64,000 nt of DNA, taken from contig BQWY01000001.1 of NCBI GenBank assembly GCA_036984305.1, positions 1,116,001 to 1,180,000 on the forward strand. The letters run 5' to 3'. The DNA comes from Nitrospira sp. (GTDB lineage: Bacteria; Nitrospirota; Nitrospiria; Nitrospirales; Nitrospiraceae). The notes under the pieces are model-generated. The model did no database searches, was not told where the DNA came from, and worked only from the letters and a program-made list of their open reading frames with translations. Position 1 is the first letter of the stretch. Every line of letters starts with the position of its first letter. Position numbers and translations under genes: made by a program. Shown here piece by piece: positions 1 through 9,014 of the stretch.

Positions 1-45
1 GGCACGTATCGAAATCGTCACTGATCACGTCTAACGGAGGTGCTC

Positions 46-306
46 ATGGGACCGGACCGGATGGATGGTACGACCACTGAACACAAGAACCATGGTGAGG
101 AGCCTGCTTCTGGTCGAGCGCCACGAGCTTTGACCTATGACGAAGGGAAGGCTGCAGAAGCGGCCTTCCAGGGACTCCCGTTTAATCCTGAATGGTCGGA
201 TACGGCTCGTAAGGTGTACGACGGAATTGTGCTTGCAATGGGCGAGCGCCAGTTGGCCGCAATGGGAGAATCCGATCTGGAGAAGGAATACGCCTTGGGG
301 CAATAA
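46..306 (+). CDS. Small hypothetical protein (86 aa)
   Basis: I do not recognise this gene. The ATG was chosen because a GGAGG ribosome site lies five bases upstream; an in-frame GTG two codons earlier would sit on that site. The protein is hydrophilic and acidic, with a basic, Gly/Arg-rich N-terminus and an amphipathic helical C-terminal half, and it has no signal peptide, membrane segment or Cys pair. It looks cytoplasmic. The left edge hides any upstream partner and no same-strand gene follows for 500 bases. No function is proposed. Confidence 0.5.
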   Translation: MGPDRMDGTTTEHKNHGEEPASGRAPRALTYDEGKAAEAAFQGLPFNPEWSDTARKVYDGIVLAMGERQLAAMGESDLEKEYALGQ

Positions 307-818
307 GGGCCGTAGCGGCCTCGATGTGCATTTGGAGCTCGTGCCCCAAGCCCGCTTGCCGGGGGGCGGAGGACAGACTCATTGTCTGCTGCCATCCCAG
401 ATATTGGCCGACCACGCCAATTCTCACATCATCGGCAGCTTGTCCGGCCTCGCCCTGGCGAGGCGACTCTCCCCAATCAATTATTTCTCGTCGCGATTCC
501 TATACCTCATCGAAGACGGGGCAAACGTCTCGCCATGCGACGCGCGCATGCAGCTGTCCCACGCTAAAATCCTGCCGTCTGGGGGCAAACTGCAATTTCT
601 TGCCCATGAAGGGCCATAACGGGCCTTGCCATCTCACCGCGGTACGTAAATAGTCAGCAACTGCGACGCGACATCCGGGGCTGGTATATTTCGAATTTCC
701 CCCTATAGAGGCATGGCCCCGCCCCTTTGATGTGTAGCCACACCGCGGTTTGCCAGGTAGCTTCATTCTAATTGATCCCAGGGATTGGAAGTAGAACTGA
801 GGAGTGAGGAGGAGCTGC
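307..818. other. Gene-poor spacer
   Basis: Short open frames occur on both strands, but none has a convincing ribosome site or protein-like composition. I see no RNA gene or repeat here. The last few bases hold the GAGGAGG ribosome site of the next gene. Confidence 0.4.
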
Positions 819-2096
819 ATGAGCTCTGTTTCGACCCAACCGGCGTCCCCTGTTCAACTCATCACCATCGGCTCGGACAAAGCCCATGGGCCTGCTACGT
901 CCTGCCACGTTCCAGGCTCTGTCGTCAGGCCGACCTCTAAACGACAAAAATACCGCATGACTGCCTTGGGGCTGGTTCATGTCTACATCGCCGTCCATCT
1001 GCTTTCGTGGCACATCTTCGGTATCGAGATTTGGGGTAAAACGGCCATGATGGGAGTGCCCTCCTTGGCCAAGGGGACCATCAACGCGGCGGCGATCATG
1101 GTGTTGTTGATCTTGGGGTCCATCCTCGTATTCGGCCGAGGGTTTTGCGGTTGGGTTTGTCACATGCGTGGAGCGATTGAGTTTGCAGATTGGATCTTGA
1201 AGAAACTCAAGATCAAGCGGTACTTGCGCTTGAGCGAGAAAAACTTACTGATCAACACCGAACACCGCTGGCTGTTTCGAATTGGCGCTCTTTTCGTACT
1301 ACTCTTACCGGTTATCATTCTGATCCACAATGTGGGGTTTGCACCCAAGATGGATGTGATGTCTCCGCCCCCATTGGCTGACCTGCCGGGCTACAAGAAC
1401 AAGGCGTTTGCAGAGAGCGCGCCATTCAACATTTCGATCCAGCCCACCTGGCACGATGCCATTCTGGCGTTCGGGTTGGCGGTTTTTATCCAGTTCACGA
1501 TGAGCATCGTATTGAACTTACGCTATGGCCACGGTGCCTTTTGTCGAATTCTATGCCCGTATGCTCCGATGATGACGCCACTGATGAATATTTCGCCGGT
1601 CCAATCCAAGATTACGAGGGTGGCGCAATGCGTCGGCTGCCGTGACTGCAGTAACGCCTGTCCGCAGGGCATCGATGTCAGCCGAGAAATCTTTCATTTC
1701 GATGGGAAGGTGATCAATCGAGAGTGCATCAAGTGTTATCACTGTATTGATGCGTGCGATGATGGGGTCTTGAAAGACACCGCGGCTCCCGCCGTGCCCC
1801 AGGTGAAACTGTTGAAGCCGTATGAAAAGAGGCCATGGCAGCAAGAAGTCGTGCGCAAGGACGGGCTCCTCACGAATGCACACCACATGCAGCTGTTCGA
1901 GCCGCTGGGACCTATCGCCGATTTCCTGTCGATCATTGTGGCATTGATCGGTGGAGGCATGACATCACGATTCGGGGGGTTCTGGTTCTATCCGGGGGCG
2001 ATTCTTACATTCATTGCATTCCGGGAAGGCGTACTATACGCAAAGCGGACTAGAGACCGATTTGCAGCTTCGGCGGCAAGACCAGAATTGGGATGA
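819..2096 (+). CDS. Membrane polyferredoxin, NapH/NosR/CcoG-like 4Fe-4S protein
   Basis: A 425-residue inner-membrane electron-transfer protein. It has about five hydrophobic segments. A membrane Cys pair lies in FCGWVCH (Cys110/115) and a second in FCRILCP (from Cys242). Two ferredoxin clusters follow: CVGCRDCSNACP from Cys271 and CIKCYHCIDAC from Cys303. This order is typical of NapH and of the C-terminal part of NosR, which pass quinol electrons to periplasmic reductases. The start is the ATG behind GAGGAGG; an in-frame GTG five codons upstream overlaps that site. One sequence oddity is CGWVCH in place of the usual CGWxCP. No reductase or cytochrome lies beside it, so the partner is unknown. 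The family call is firm; the specific role is not. Confidence 0.85.
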   Translation: MSSVSTQPASPVQLITIGSDKAHGPATSCHVPGSVVRPTSKRQKYRMTALGLVHVYIAVHLLSWHIFGIEIWGKTAMMGVPSLAKGTINAAAIMVLLILGSILVFGRGFCGWVCHMRGAIEFADWILKKLKIKRYLRLSEKNLLINTEHRWLFRIGALFVLLLPVIILIHNVGFAPKMDVMSPPPLADLPGYKNKAFAESAPFNISIQPTWHDAILAFGLAVFIQFTMSIVLNLRYGHGAFCRILCPYAPMMTPLMNISPVQSKITRVAQCVGCRDCSNACPQGIDVSREIFHFDGKVINRECIKCYHCIDACDDGVLKDTAAPAVPQVKLLKPYEKRPWQQEVVRKDGLLTNAHHMQLFEPLGPIADFLSIIVALIGGGMTSRFGGFWFYPGAILTFIAFREGVLYAKRTRDRFAASAARPELG

Positions 2097-2148
2097 GGGT
2101 AGGGAGGCCTGCGGAAAAAAGCAGTATGGAGCCGCAAGGGAGGGAGCT

Positions 2149-2325
2149 ATGAACACGACAAGAGTGCAAGACTACACGCATCTCGTGAAGGAATTCATCG
2201 GGTGTTTGAGTGAACGAAAATCGACCTGGCTGGCACCGTTGGTCTTCACAATCCTGCTGCTAGGAGCGTTAGGATTCTTCTTGGAGGGAAGTGTTTTGGC
2301 TCCTGCGATCTATTCCATCTTCTGA
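2149..2325 (+). CDS. DUF5989 family single-span membrane protein
   Basis: A 58-residue protein with a hydrophilic N-terminus, a short ERKSTW stretch, one transmembrane helix and the C-terminal motif VLAPAIYSIF. This matches the layout of DUF5989 proteins (helix, ERKKxW, TM, SxxAPFIYxxF). A GGAGGGAG site precedes the ATG. In other genomes DUF5989 genes tend to sit with SxtJ, a carbamoyltransferase and an SGNH hydrolase in exopolysaccharide or secondary-metabolite loci. Here only an SGNH hydrolase is adjacent, in convergent orientation, and the preceding gene is a polyferredoxin 52 bases away. Function unknown. Confidence 0.75.
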   Translation: MNTTRVQDYTHLVKEFIGCLSERKSTWLAPLVFTILLLGALGFFLEGSVLAPAIYSIF

Positions 2326-2344
2326 TCGTCTACTTCCAAGCCAC

Positions 2345-2370
2345 GCCGCCGGCCGTGTGGTGCCGGCGGC
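2345..2370. terminator. Bidirectional hairpin terminator
   Basis: A perfect 9-bp inverted repeat (GCCGCCGGC / GCCGGCGGC) with an 8-base loop fills the 47-base gap between the convergent DUF5989 and SGNH genes. There is no long T-run on either strand, so termination efficiency is uncertain. Confidence 0.7.
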
Positions 2371-2372
2371 AT

Positions 2373-3965
2373 TCAGAAACTGATCGCATACTGATACTCG
2401 GCTGTCAATCGCAGAGTCTCTGACAAGCACCCCGCCACCGCGGCATTCGCGGACCCAGTGTAATGGGCACCAGGGGCAAATTCTTCGAACGCGTTAGCCT
2501 GAATCAAGCAGGGTACGGCGTCCCAAAATTCTTGCCCCGCTTGGGTGAGGAGGTGGGCACCTGGTGGGGCGGTTGCTACAGCAGAGAAAGCCGCTGACCG
2601 AAGCTCACCCTGATAGGGCAGATGCAGCAGGATTGGGAGTCCGCCATCCCGTAGAACCTCTTGAATGAACGTCTGGAGTGTCGCGCGAGTGAGGCTGACG
2701 AGCGCATCATCGGATAGGTCGGTTTTGAGCGCCTCAACCGGGGGACGCAGAGAGGCAACAAAGCGAAAGAGGTAGGATGACTCCAGTAGCCCCCATGGGC
2801 CACCACGTGGCCACTCCATACGCGCGTAAAAGCGGTCTTCCTCCAGATAGGGCAGGAAGCGGAGGTCAGAGACCGAGAAAATCTCTGCTGGGGAGGGCAC
2901 CGGGCCATTGATCGTTTGCAATGTCGAAGCCTCCACGCGCGGCCGAGGCCGTGCGAATGGAAATTGGATGCCGGTTGGTGAAATAAGGAAATTATATACG
3001 TTCTGCATGCGAAGGAGTTGTCGAGAGGTTATCCCCATGATGACGAAGTTGGGTTTCCAGGAACGAATATCCCGTCGATACTTGAGGAGTGCCTGATAGG
3101 CGCTATAGCCGGGTACGCCGAAGTTCAATACCTGCACACGCGGATCGAGTCGCTCCTGGAGAAGATGGGGAAGTGATGCCTCGCACGGAACCTCGCTCCC
3201 AAACGTCATGCTATCGCCCAAGAGTGCAATTCGGATTTCGGGAGCGGTCGTTGTGGGTCCGGTCAACCGCGTGCTCGGGTCGCTAAAGGACGTGCCGACT
3301 GCCGGACTACGGAGGCCCTCCGCGCTCGTACGATAAAGTCCGTCTCCGGCCTCTCGATTCGGGGCTAGGTTCCAACCTAACTCTGGATCTGCCACCACGT
3401 AAGCACTTTCGCTCGCCATGTGGGCGATGACCTCACGGTGACGCGCTGATACGTCGGACCACATTCGTGGGAAGAGCAAGGTATTGGCAAATCGTGGGCC
3501 TTCGACAGTGCGATGCGCCATTAGGCGGATGACTAGTTCTCCACTGGCGCTCACGAGGAGGATCGTGAAGAGGTTGACCGCAACCGTAAGTGCGTATTGT
3601 CGTCGGACAAGAGAGGTAGCTCGTTGGAACGACGCCCACACACAACGGGCGGATACGAGGAGGACGAAACAAGCGCCTACACAGGCCCATCCTGGAACGC
3701 TGGTAGCAAATGCTGCAACGGTCCCTTTGGACTCCAAGCGAAACAGGCTTAGCACCAGCAGTGCCACGGCCACTTCCCCTGTAATGAGGCAGCTCGGTAG
3801 CATCCGGAATAACCTGGGTATGACTCTATCCGAGGGCGGAACGGTGGCAAAGGCAAATCCGCAAAGGATCGTGTGGCAACGGCCGGCGTCATACTCGCGC
3901 GCGCTGGCCTGATCAGGGAGGTCGGACGGCCGGAGGCGGATTTCAGCCGCTCCATGGTCCAGCAT
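2373..3965 (-). CDS. SGNH/GDSL-type hydrolase with N-terminal membrane segments
   Basis: The long frame gives 530 residues. Block I is GDSMTFG at about residue 250, and the block V histidine is in PGAHYTG at about 501. This makes it an SGNH esterase or acyltransferase-like enzyme, such as act on cell-surface polysaccharides. Two or three hydrophobic segments lie at about residues 55-150, so the catalytic domain is probably periplasmic. The start is uncertain: the first 54 residues do not look conserved, and the ATG at 3803, directly before the first membrane segment, is an alternative. The expected catalytic Asp three residues before the His is not present in standard form (PGAH). It faces DUF5989 across a terminator; the pairing of the two families is known elsewhere. 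Confidence 0.8.
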   Translation of the reverse strand: MLDHGAAEIRLRPSDLPDQASAREYDAGRCHTILCGFAFATVPPSDRVIPRLFRMLPSCLITGEVAVALLVLSLFRLESKGTVAAFATSVPGWACVGACFVLLVSARCVWASFQRATSLVRRQYALTVAVNLFTILLVSASGELVIRLMAHRTVEGPRFANTLLFPRMWSDVSARHREVIAHMASESAYVVADPELGWNLAPNREAGDGLYRTSAEGLRSPAVGTSFSDPSTRLTGPTTTAPEIRIALLGDSMTFGSEVPCEASLPHLLQERLDPRVQVLNFGVPGYSAYQALLKYRRDIRSWKPNFVIMGITSRQLLRMQNVYNFLISPTGIQFPFARPRPRVEASTLQTINGPVPSPAEIFSVSDLRFLPYLEEDRFYARMEWPRGGPWGLLESSYLFRFVASLRPPVEALKTDLSDDALVSLTRATLQTFIQEVLRDGGLPILLHLPYQGELRSAAFSAVATAPPGAHLLTQAGQEFWDAVPCLIQANAFEEFAPGAHYTGSANAAVAGCLSETLRLTAEYQYAISF

Positions 3966-4043
3966 GTATCAGTGCCGTCCTGTGGTGTGGAGTACCGGGC
4001 GAAGGTTAGCAGGCGTGACCAGCGGTCGAGACGTCGAATAGAT

Positions 4044-5111
4044 CTATGTGCGTTCCAACGCAACGAGCTTTCGCTTACGCCCTATCCCCCAGCGATACCC
4101 GGCAAGATGTCCGCCCATACGAACAGCGCGGTGGCAAGGGATGGCAAGCGCTACGCGGTTTGTTGCGCAGGCTCGCGCGACGGCCCGGGCGGCCTTGGGG
4201 TGTCCGATCGACCGTGCGATCTCTTGATAGGATTGAGTCCGCCCTCGCGGAATGCGTTGAAGCGCCTTCCAGATCTTCCACTGGAACGCTGTGCCCTGAA
4301 CGTCGAGTGGCAACGTCGTCAGCGACTGCTCTCCGGCTAGGCTCTGCCGAAAGGCTCGTAGGTAGTGAGATAAGCCCGATTGGTCTTGGCGAAGCACGGC
4401 ATGGGGAAAGTCACGTCTGAGTGAGGCACGGAGTTGAGACACGGTACTGCCGAGATTCGCAGCGGCAATTCCGCGACTGGTAACGGCGATCAGAAGATGC
4501 CCGACCGCAATCCGCCCCGTCGCATATCGAAGCGTCATACCCTTTCCACCAGAGCGATATGTGCGTGGCAGCATGCCGAGTTCTCCATCTGTGCGATCAT
4601 AAAGCCGGCTACTAGATCCAAATCCGCAGTCATAGAGGGCCCGCGTAATGGTATAGCCGCGTTTGAGGAGCAACTTGAACCGTTCTGCTCGCGCTGCTCG
4701 CTGGTACGCGGACGGAGACAGGCCGACGGATCGCGTGAACATACGCTGGATGTGATACGGGCTCAGGTTCACCTCTTTCGCGAGCGTTGCAAGGGACACC
4801 CGTTCAGACGAATGGCTATGCAGGTATTGGCGGATTTGATCAATCCGCTGAGCGATACGGGTGTGATCGTGGGACCTGGGCCAACAGCGTCGGCATTCGC
4901 GGAACCCTGCTAATTCGGCTTGCTCTGGGGTCTCGAAAAACCGCACGCGATCATGGGCGGGACGGCGAGCCGGACATGAAGGTCGGCAATAGATTCGAGT
5001 AGACGTCACGGCGTAGACAAAGACATGGTCGAACCTGCGATTGCGAGACAAGACGGCCTTCCATGCCGTGCGGGATGAAATGGGGACGGGGTGCGTGGTT
5101 GCAGAGATCAC
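4044..5111 (-). CDS. ada: Ada: bifunctional DNA-repair methyltransferase and AraC-type regulator
   Basis: A 355-residue protein with all three Ada modules. The N-terminal Zn/methyl-acceptor domain has Cys42, 46, 73 and 76; Cys42 corresponds to the E. coli acceptor Cys38. An AraC-type double helix-turn-helix spans about 85-185. The C-terminal O6-methylguanine-DNA methyltransferase domain has the PCHR active site at Cys326. In the known mechanism, methyl-phosphotriester repair at the N-terminal Cys turns the protein into an activator of its own regulon, while the C-terminal Cys repairs O6-methylguanine. The start is a GTG that gives the normal spacing to the first domain. No alkB or alkA is adjacent, so any regulon lies outside the window. 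Confidence 0.95.
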   Translation of the reverse strand: MISATTHPVPISSRTAWKAVLSRNRRFDHVFVYAVTSTRIYCRPSCPARRPAHDRVRFFETPEQAELAGFRECRRCWPRSHDHTRIAQRIDQIRQYLHSHSSERVSLATLAKEVNLSPYHIQRMFTRSVGLSPSAYQRAARAERFKLLLKRGYTITRALYDCGFGSSSRLYDRTDGELGMLPRTYRSGGKGMTLRYATGRIAVGHLLIAVTSRGIAAANLGSTVSQLRASLRRDFPHAVLRQDQSGLSHYLRAFRQSLAGEQSLTTLPLDVQGTAFQWKIWKALQRIPRGRTQSYQEIARSIGHPKAARAVARACATNRVALAIPCHRAVRMGGHLAGYRWGIGRKRKLVALERT

Positions 5112-5716
5112 GCGGAATCATACTCTCACCTGAGCGCGAGGAACTATCCGAATCTTGCGGCCAAAATGACTTTTTCTGTGCTCCAAGCGCGGAGGGCTGT
5201 CTCCAAAACGTGCGCCGTCGGTCGAACCGAAGGATGGGAAAGGTCGTCGACGATATTGTGAACAGAATCGAAACCCCAATTAATCGTGAGGGATTTAAGC
5301 GGAGGTCGATTTCATGCGGCCTTGGCGCGAATTACCTGTCAGCAATCACGCGCTGGTTGCCTTGGCGTGGAGCGGTCTCCGATAAGCCAGGGTGAGATAT
5401 GAAGTCGAGCGACCTAGGAGAGAACCTCACTCATGCATATTGGCAGACATTGTGAGTGTCCAGGCGCAGTACCCGGTAACTAGTTTTAGAAAATGCGCCG
5501 ACAAGTCCATCGCCCAAACCCACAACTGTGGCTCGTACGTCGTCACTAGCGGAATCAGAGTCCCTATCGAAATGCAGATACGAGCCTTCCACCTGGATAC
5601 CCGGGGTCGGGCTGATCAGCAGATCTCACATAATCACCCGGAGAACTCAGCAAGCCGACCTATGGGTCGGTCGTGCATTGCTGTTCGCCGCATGCATGAT
5701 GGGGCCTTAAATTGCG
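5112..5716. other. Gene-poor region upstream of ada
   Basis: Long frames on the plus strand lack ribosome sites and have no protein-like composition. I find no RNA gene, repeat or recognisable gene remnant. The ada promoter should lie near its left end, but no clear -35/-10 pair stood out. Confidence 0.35.
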
Positions 5717-5908
5717 CTAATGGTAGGAACGCGCGACAGCGTCCTCCGCTATTGTCGCTTCCTGTGTGTATCGTTCCGCACGCAAGAGTGCTTGAGTGGT
5801 GATGGATAGACCGCAGGTCGCGCAGGTGAGGAAGGCGCCATTGTGCTGGAGAGTTTGCTGGCGGCAGCATGGACAGATCGAAAGGCCGCGTTTGGGCACA
5901 CGCATCCT
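5717..5908 (-). CDS. Small zinc-ribbon protein (63 aa)
   Basis: The ATG follows a CGGAGG site. The protein begins with a short basic stretch, then has CPCC and, after a 13-residue knuckle, CATC, i.e. two CxxC pairs that should bind one zinc. A helical, Ala/Glu-rich tail follows. A longer frame upstream exists but lacks a ribosome site. The family is unknown to me. It is one of several small Cys-rich proteins in this window, and it stands alone in an otherwise gene-poor stretch. Confidence 0.6.
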   Translation of the reverse strand, partial: RMRVPKRGLSICPCCRQQTLQHNGAFLTCATCGLSITTQALLRAERYTQEATIAEDAVARSYH

Positions 5909-6886
5909 GAACCTCCGGGCTTGGGGTGAGGGGGCTTCGCCGCGTCCGCGAAGTGAAGGCAAGCAGGCATGTCACCTGAGTCAACGTGAGAGGAAGCCGA
6001 ACGGACTACAACTGCAAATAAGGCGGGAATAAATTGGAATCGGATTTTACACTCTTCGTTCGGATTGTCAAGCTGAAGCATGACGTGAATAGGTAGCTCT
6101 ATCGGTTTGTCGCACGTCAATGGCCTAATCGTTATGAACGGAAGCGCTTGGGGTAACTATGGCTCCAAGCCGCTCGATAAGTCGTTCGGCCAATGTGGTG
6201 AATATGATCTCTAAACGTTGCTGAAAAGGTTATCGCCCGAGGCTAATTGGCTGTTGTGGAAATCCGTTGCGCGTAGGGGAAAACGGTTCTGTCCGTATTA
6301 GAGCCGGATGTCAAAAGATTGAGCCCTTCGTCACGGATTGGCCGCATGGAGCAGAGACGTCCACAAAAGGAGATAGCCTGGCTGTGATCGCGCAGATTGC
6401 CGTCGCGGGGTATGTGTGCGGTGTGCCAGGAGTGCTGACTCCGACCTAATCGCATTTTGTTGGAACGCGCCCGCCTTCTCCTTAGTCCTGATACCGGCCA
6501 AAGCGTGACCGCGTGGCCCGCTGTAAAGGCGAACGCCGCTTCGTAAGGTCCCAGCATCTCACTATCCGGCTTATCCGTAAAGCATCCTATCGTGGCATTC
6601 CTTGGATCGTGGGAAGGAATGCGAAGGTACGTTCAAGACTGCGCCGACAATGATTTACATGAGATCAAGCGTGCGGCGCCACCGATCCATCCGGGAGAAC
6701 AACCGTTTCCCGGGCGGAACTGGTCCTATGTAATCCGAACTAGGGAAGCGTGCCCGACAAAGGTCATAAAAAAAAGTGATCACTGGGGGAGTCAGTTGAC
6801 AGACATACTCGGCCTGTCCTGGAGTTCGGTAACCAAACTATATGCGGCGTGACGCGAAAACATCCAGCCCAACCCTCCAGGAGTAT
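5909..6886. other. Gene-poor region
   Basis: Nearly 1 kb without a convincing gene. A frame at 6592-6852 on the plus strand is open for 86 codons and sits directly before the DsbA-like gene in the same frame, but it has no ribosome site and resembles nothing I know. I cannot tell decayed coding sequence from long intergenic DNA. Confidence 0.35.
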
Positions 6887-7476
6887 ATGAGTGGGAGAGT
6901 CGTTCTCCACAGCGATTTAACTGCCCGTTTTGTTATGCCCAGGGGGAGCGCCTGTTGCGGTTAGGACTCGATGACCGGGTGGAATGGCGTGGTGTTGAGC
7001 ACGGACCGAGCTTGCCCGTTTCGCGTGAAGGAAGTCGCCCGCGTATGCAGCTAGCAATCGATCACGAGGTCCGGATGGTACGAAGCTTGGCTCCCGAGAT
7101 CCCGATTCGGAGCGTGGCAGGCAAGCCCAATACGCGTTCTGCGATTCGAGTCATTGCGGCTGCGATGGATGAGGATTCGACCCGCGGGCGCCTCCCGCGC
7201 CACGATGTGTATCGGGCACTTTGGCAATGCAAAGAGGATATTTCCAATCCAATCGTGCTGGCCGCAGTTGCCGTGACGCACGGCTTTACGAACCTGACTC
7301 CTACTTCAAATGGGAATGACGCCGTCAGGGCATGGCAACAGGAGTGGGAAGAGTTGGGCGTGAACAGCCTGCCGGCTCTCGTCCGTCAAGACGGCGAGGT
7401 TATGATTGGCTTGGTTTTAGAAAAGCAGCTTCGGGATTTTATCGAAGGCTATCTGGCAGTCGGGACGCGTGGCTAG
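6887..7476 (+). pseudogene. DsbA-family oxidoreductase, frameshifted near the active site
   Basis: The ATG follows AGGAG and reads MSGRVVLHSD, a typical first beta-strand of a DsbA fold. The next residues of the family, FNCPFCYAQGERLL with the CxxC, are encoded one frame away, starting at 6919. The switch falls in the TTT run at 6916-6918, where one extra T would restore a continuous protein of about 196 residues. The rest is intact: a helical insertion, then GVNSLPALV with the cis-Pro of thioredoxin folds, and a C-terminal helix. It resembles the DsbA/FrnE or 2-hydroxychromene-2-carboxylate isomerase group. The globin gene starts 27 bases downstream, suggesting one operon. Whether this is a true mutation or a homopolymer read error cannot be judged from the sequence. 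Confidence 0.75.
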
Positions 7477-7503
7477 AGGGTAATGTAGGAACAAGGAGAC
7501 ACA

Positions 7504-7941
7504 ATGATAATCTTCAACAGGGTGATCCTAGGGTTACTTGGATTATCGCTGCTCGCCGCATGTGCCGAAACGAGGATGTCCGACAGACCGTCTTTATACA
7601 AGCGTCTCGTCGGTAAGGACGCGATCACGGGGGTGGTCGATAGATTTGTATCCAATGTCGCGGTTGACGATCACATCAACAGCTACTTTAGGAGTACCGA
7701 TATCCCTCAACTGAAGCGACACCTGGTGGATCAGGTGTGTGAGGCGGCGGGAGGGCCCTGTATCTATACGGGGCGGAGCATGAAAGCGACGCATGCAGGG
7801 ATGGGGGTGACCGATGCGGATTTCAACGCATTGGTCCAAGACCTGATAGCTGCGCTGGACTTCTACAAGGTCGGGCAGGTGGAGCAGGACGAGCTGTTGA
7901 GCGTCTTGGGTGACATGCAGAGTGACATTGTCGAACGATAG
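7504..7941 (+). CDS. Group 1 truncated hemoglobin, lipoprotein form
   Basis: A 145-residue protein behind an AAGGAGA site. The signal peptide ends in the lipobox LLAAC (Cys20), so the globin should be lipid-anchored outside the cytoplasm. The truncated-globin fold starts at SLYKRLVGKDAI. The proximal heme His is His97 in MKATHAGMGVTD, and the group-1 motif GGPCIYTGR is present. Against mycobacterial TrHbN, the position of distal Tyr B10 falls on Val in DRFVSNV, so classical Tyr-based oxygen stabilisation is probably absent. It may bind O2 or NO, or act in redox sensing. It sits 27 bases after the broken DsbA-like gene. Confidence 0.9.
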   Translation: MIIFNRVILGLLGLSLLAACAETRMSDRPSLYKRLVGKDAITGVVDRFVSNVAVDDHINSYFRSTDIPQLKRHLVDQVCEAAGGPCIYTGRSMKATHAGMGVTDADFNALVQDLIAALDFYKVGQVEQDELLSVLGDMQSDIVER

Positions 7942-8005
7942 AAGAAGCGATGGAGCCTTGGCTGGTCTCCATCCGGGCGCGACCGGTGTGCGATTGCCGT
8001 CGTTC

Positions 8006-8731
8006 TTACGGAATCAGAGATAGTTTTCCCGTGGGCGAGCATTGGGCCGTCAGGTGGATTGGGACAGTTCCGGTGCAGGTCAGATCGGGACTTATTCCCT
8101 CCACCGGTGAGTCTTGCATTGTTTCCGTCTGATTGAGTCTGGTCGCTGCCTCGTGTGCCAGGCGTACCAGCCGGATACGTCGTTCCTCTCTCTCCAATTG
8201 TTTACGAAGAGCGGGCTTGAGTTTGACTGCCCGTGCGAAGTCTGTTTTTGCTTGCCGATCCTTCCTCAAAGCCAAATATGCCAGTCCTCGTCCTAGATAG
8301 GAGGGTGCGTGCTTAGGGGCAAGCTTGAGTGCGGCGGAGTACTCCGACACAGCTAACTGGTATTCTTGAAGTCTGGCCGCAGTTTCTGCGTATTGCCGAT
8401 GAATCATCGGATTCTTCGGCGCCAAATGCGCAGCTTTGGCGAAGTCGTCTGCTGCGGCACGCAGGTGACGGTCGCCTCCTTCATCCCGCGCCAGTGCCAA
8501 ATGATAGCCAGCTCGACGGAGGTATGCCTTGGTATGTCTGGGGTCCAGGGCAATCGCTTTGGATGCGGTTGCAATGCCCTGCTGGGGAGTCACCACGCTA
8601 GGGTGTCGAGCCGTACCTGCGAGGCAGATATCAACCTGGAGCAGCAGCACCAGGATTGTTCCGGTGGCTCTCTTCCACACTGCCGAGGGTGAATGGTCAC
8701 GAAACCCGCGTTGAAAATCGGACATGGACAT
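8006..8731 (-). CDS. Secreted tetratricopeptide (TPR) protein
   Basis: About 241 residues. Two nearby ATGs (8731 and 8725) follow AGGGG; a longer upstream frame has a non-protein-like Arg/Ser-rich extension and is rejected. A basic N-region and hydrophobic stretch (TGTILVLLLQVDICLAG) form a signal peptide. Three or more TPR units follow, visible as repeated A-x-x-L-x-P and Y-x-x-A-L-x-L-x-P patterns (ATASKAIALDPRHTKAY, SEYSAALKLAPKHAPSY, TDFARAVKLKPAL). It probably serves as a periplasmic protein-binding scaffold. No operon partner is evident. Confidence 0.75.
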   Translation of the reverse strand: MSMSDFQRGFRDHSPSAVWKRATGTILVLLLQVDICLAGTARHPSVVTPQQGIATASKAIALDPRHTKAYLRRAGYHLALARDEGGDRHLRAAADDFAKAAHLAPKNPMIHRQYAETAARLQEYQLAVSEYSAALKLAPKHAPSYLGRGLAYLALRKDRQAKTDFARAVKLKPALRKQLEREERRIRLVRLAHEAATRLNQTETMQDSPVEGISPDLTCTGTVPIHLTAQCSPTGKLSLIP

Positions 8732-9014
8732 ACCCCTGTACTCTCGCGGGCATGCAAGAAGCGAGCAGACGCAACATTCGCACAACCCCCTGTATTGTCT
8801 TGAGGTCCGGTAGCGACGAGATTGCGACAAAGGGACGCCGGCGCACCTTCGTGCACCGGCAAGGACCAAACTTTGCGTCGTCGTCCGTTGCGAGCCAGAC
8901 TCCCCTCCATGGAAATCAGTTCGTGAATGACCAGAACTCAAGTCATCGAATCGGTCGCTTTGCGTTGAACGTCTATGGTACGTACTGACGGACTAGGAGT
9001 GCGAAAATTCCGAC

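Noticed and set aside
6592-6852. 86-codon plus-strand frame before the DsbA-like gene
   Set aside because: It shares the downstream frame, but has no ribosome site and no recognisable content, and the DsbA-like protein has its own ATG with AGGAG.
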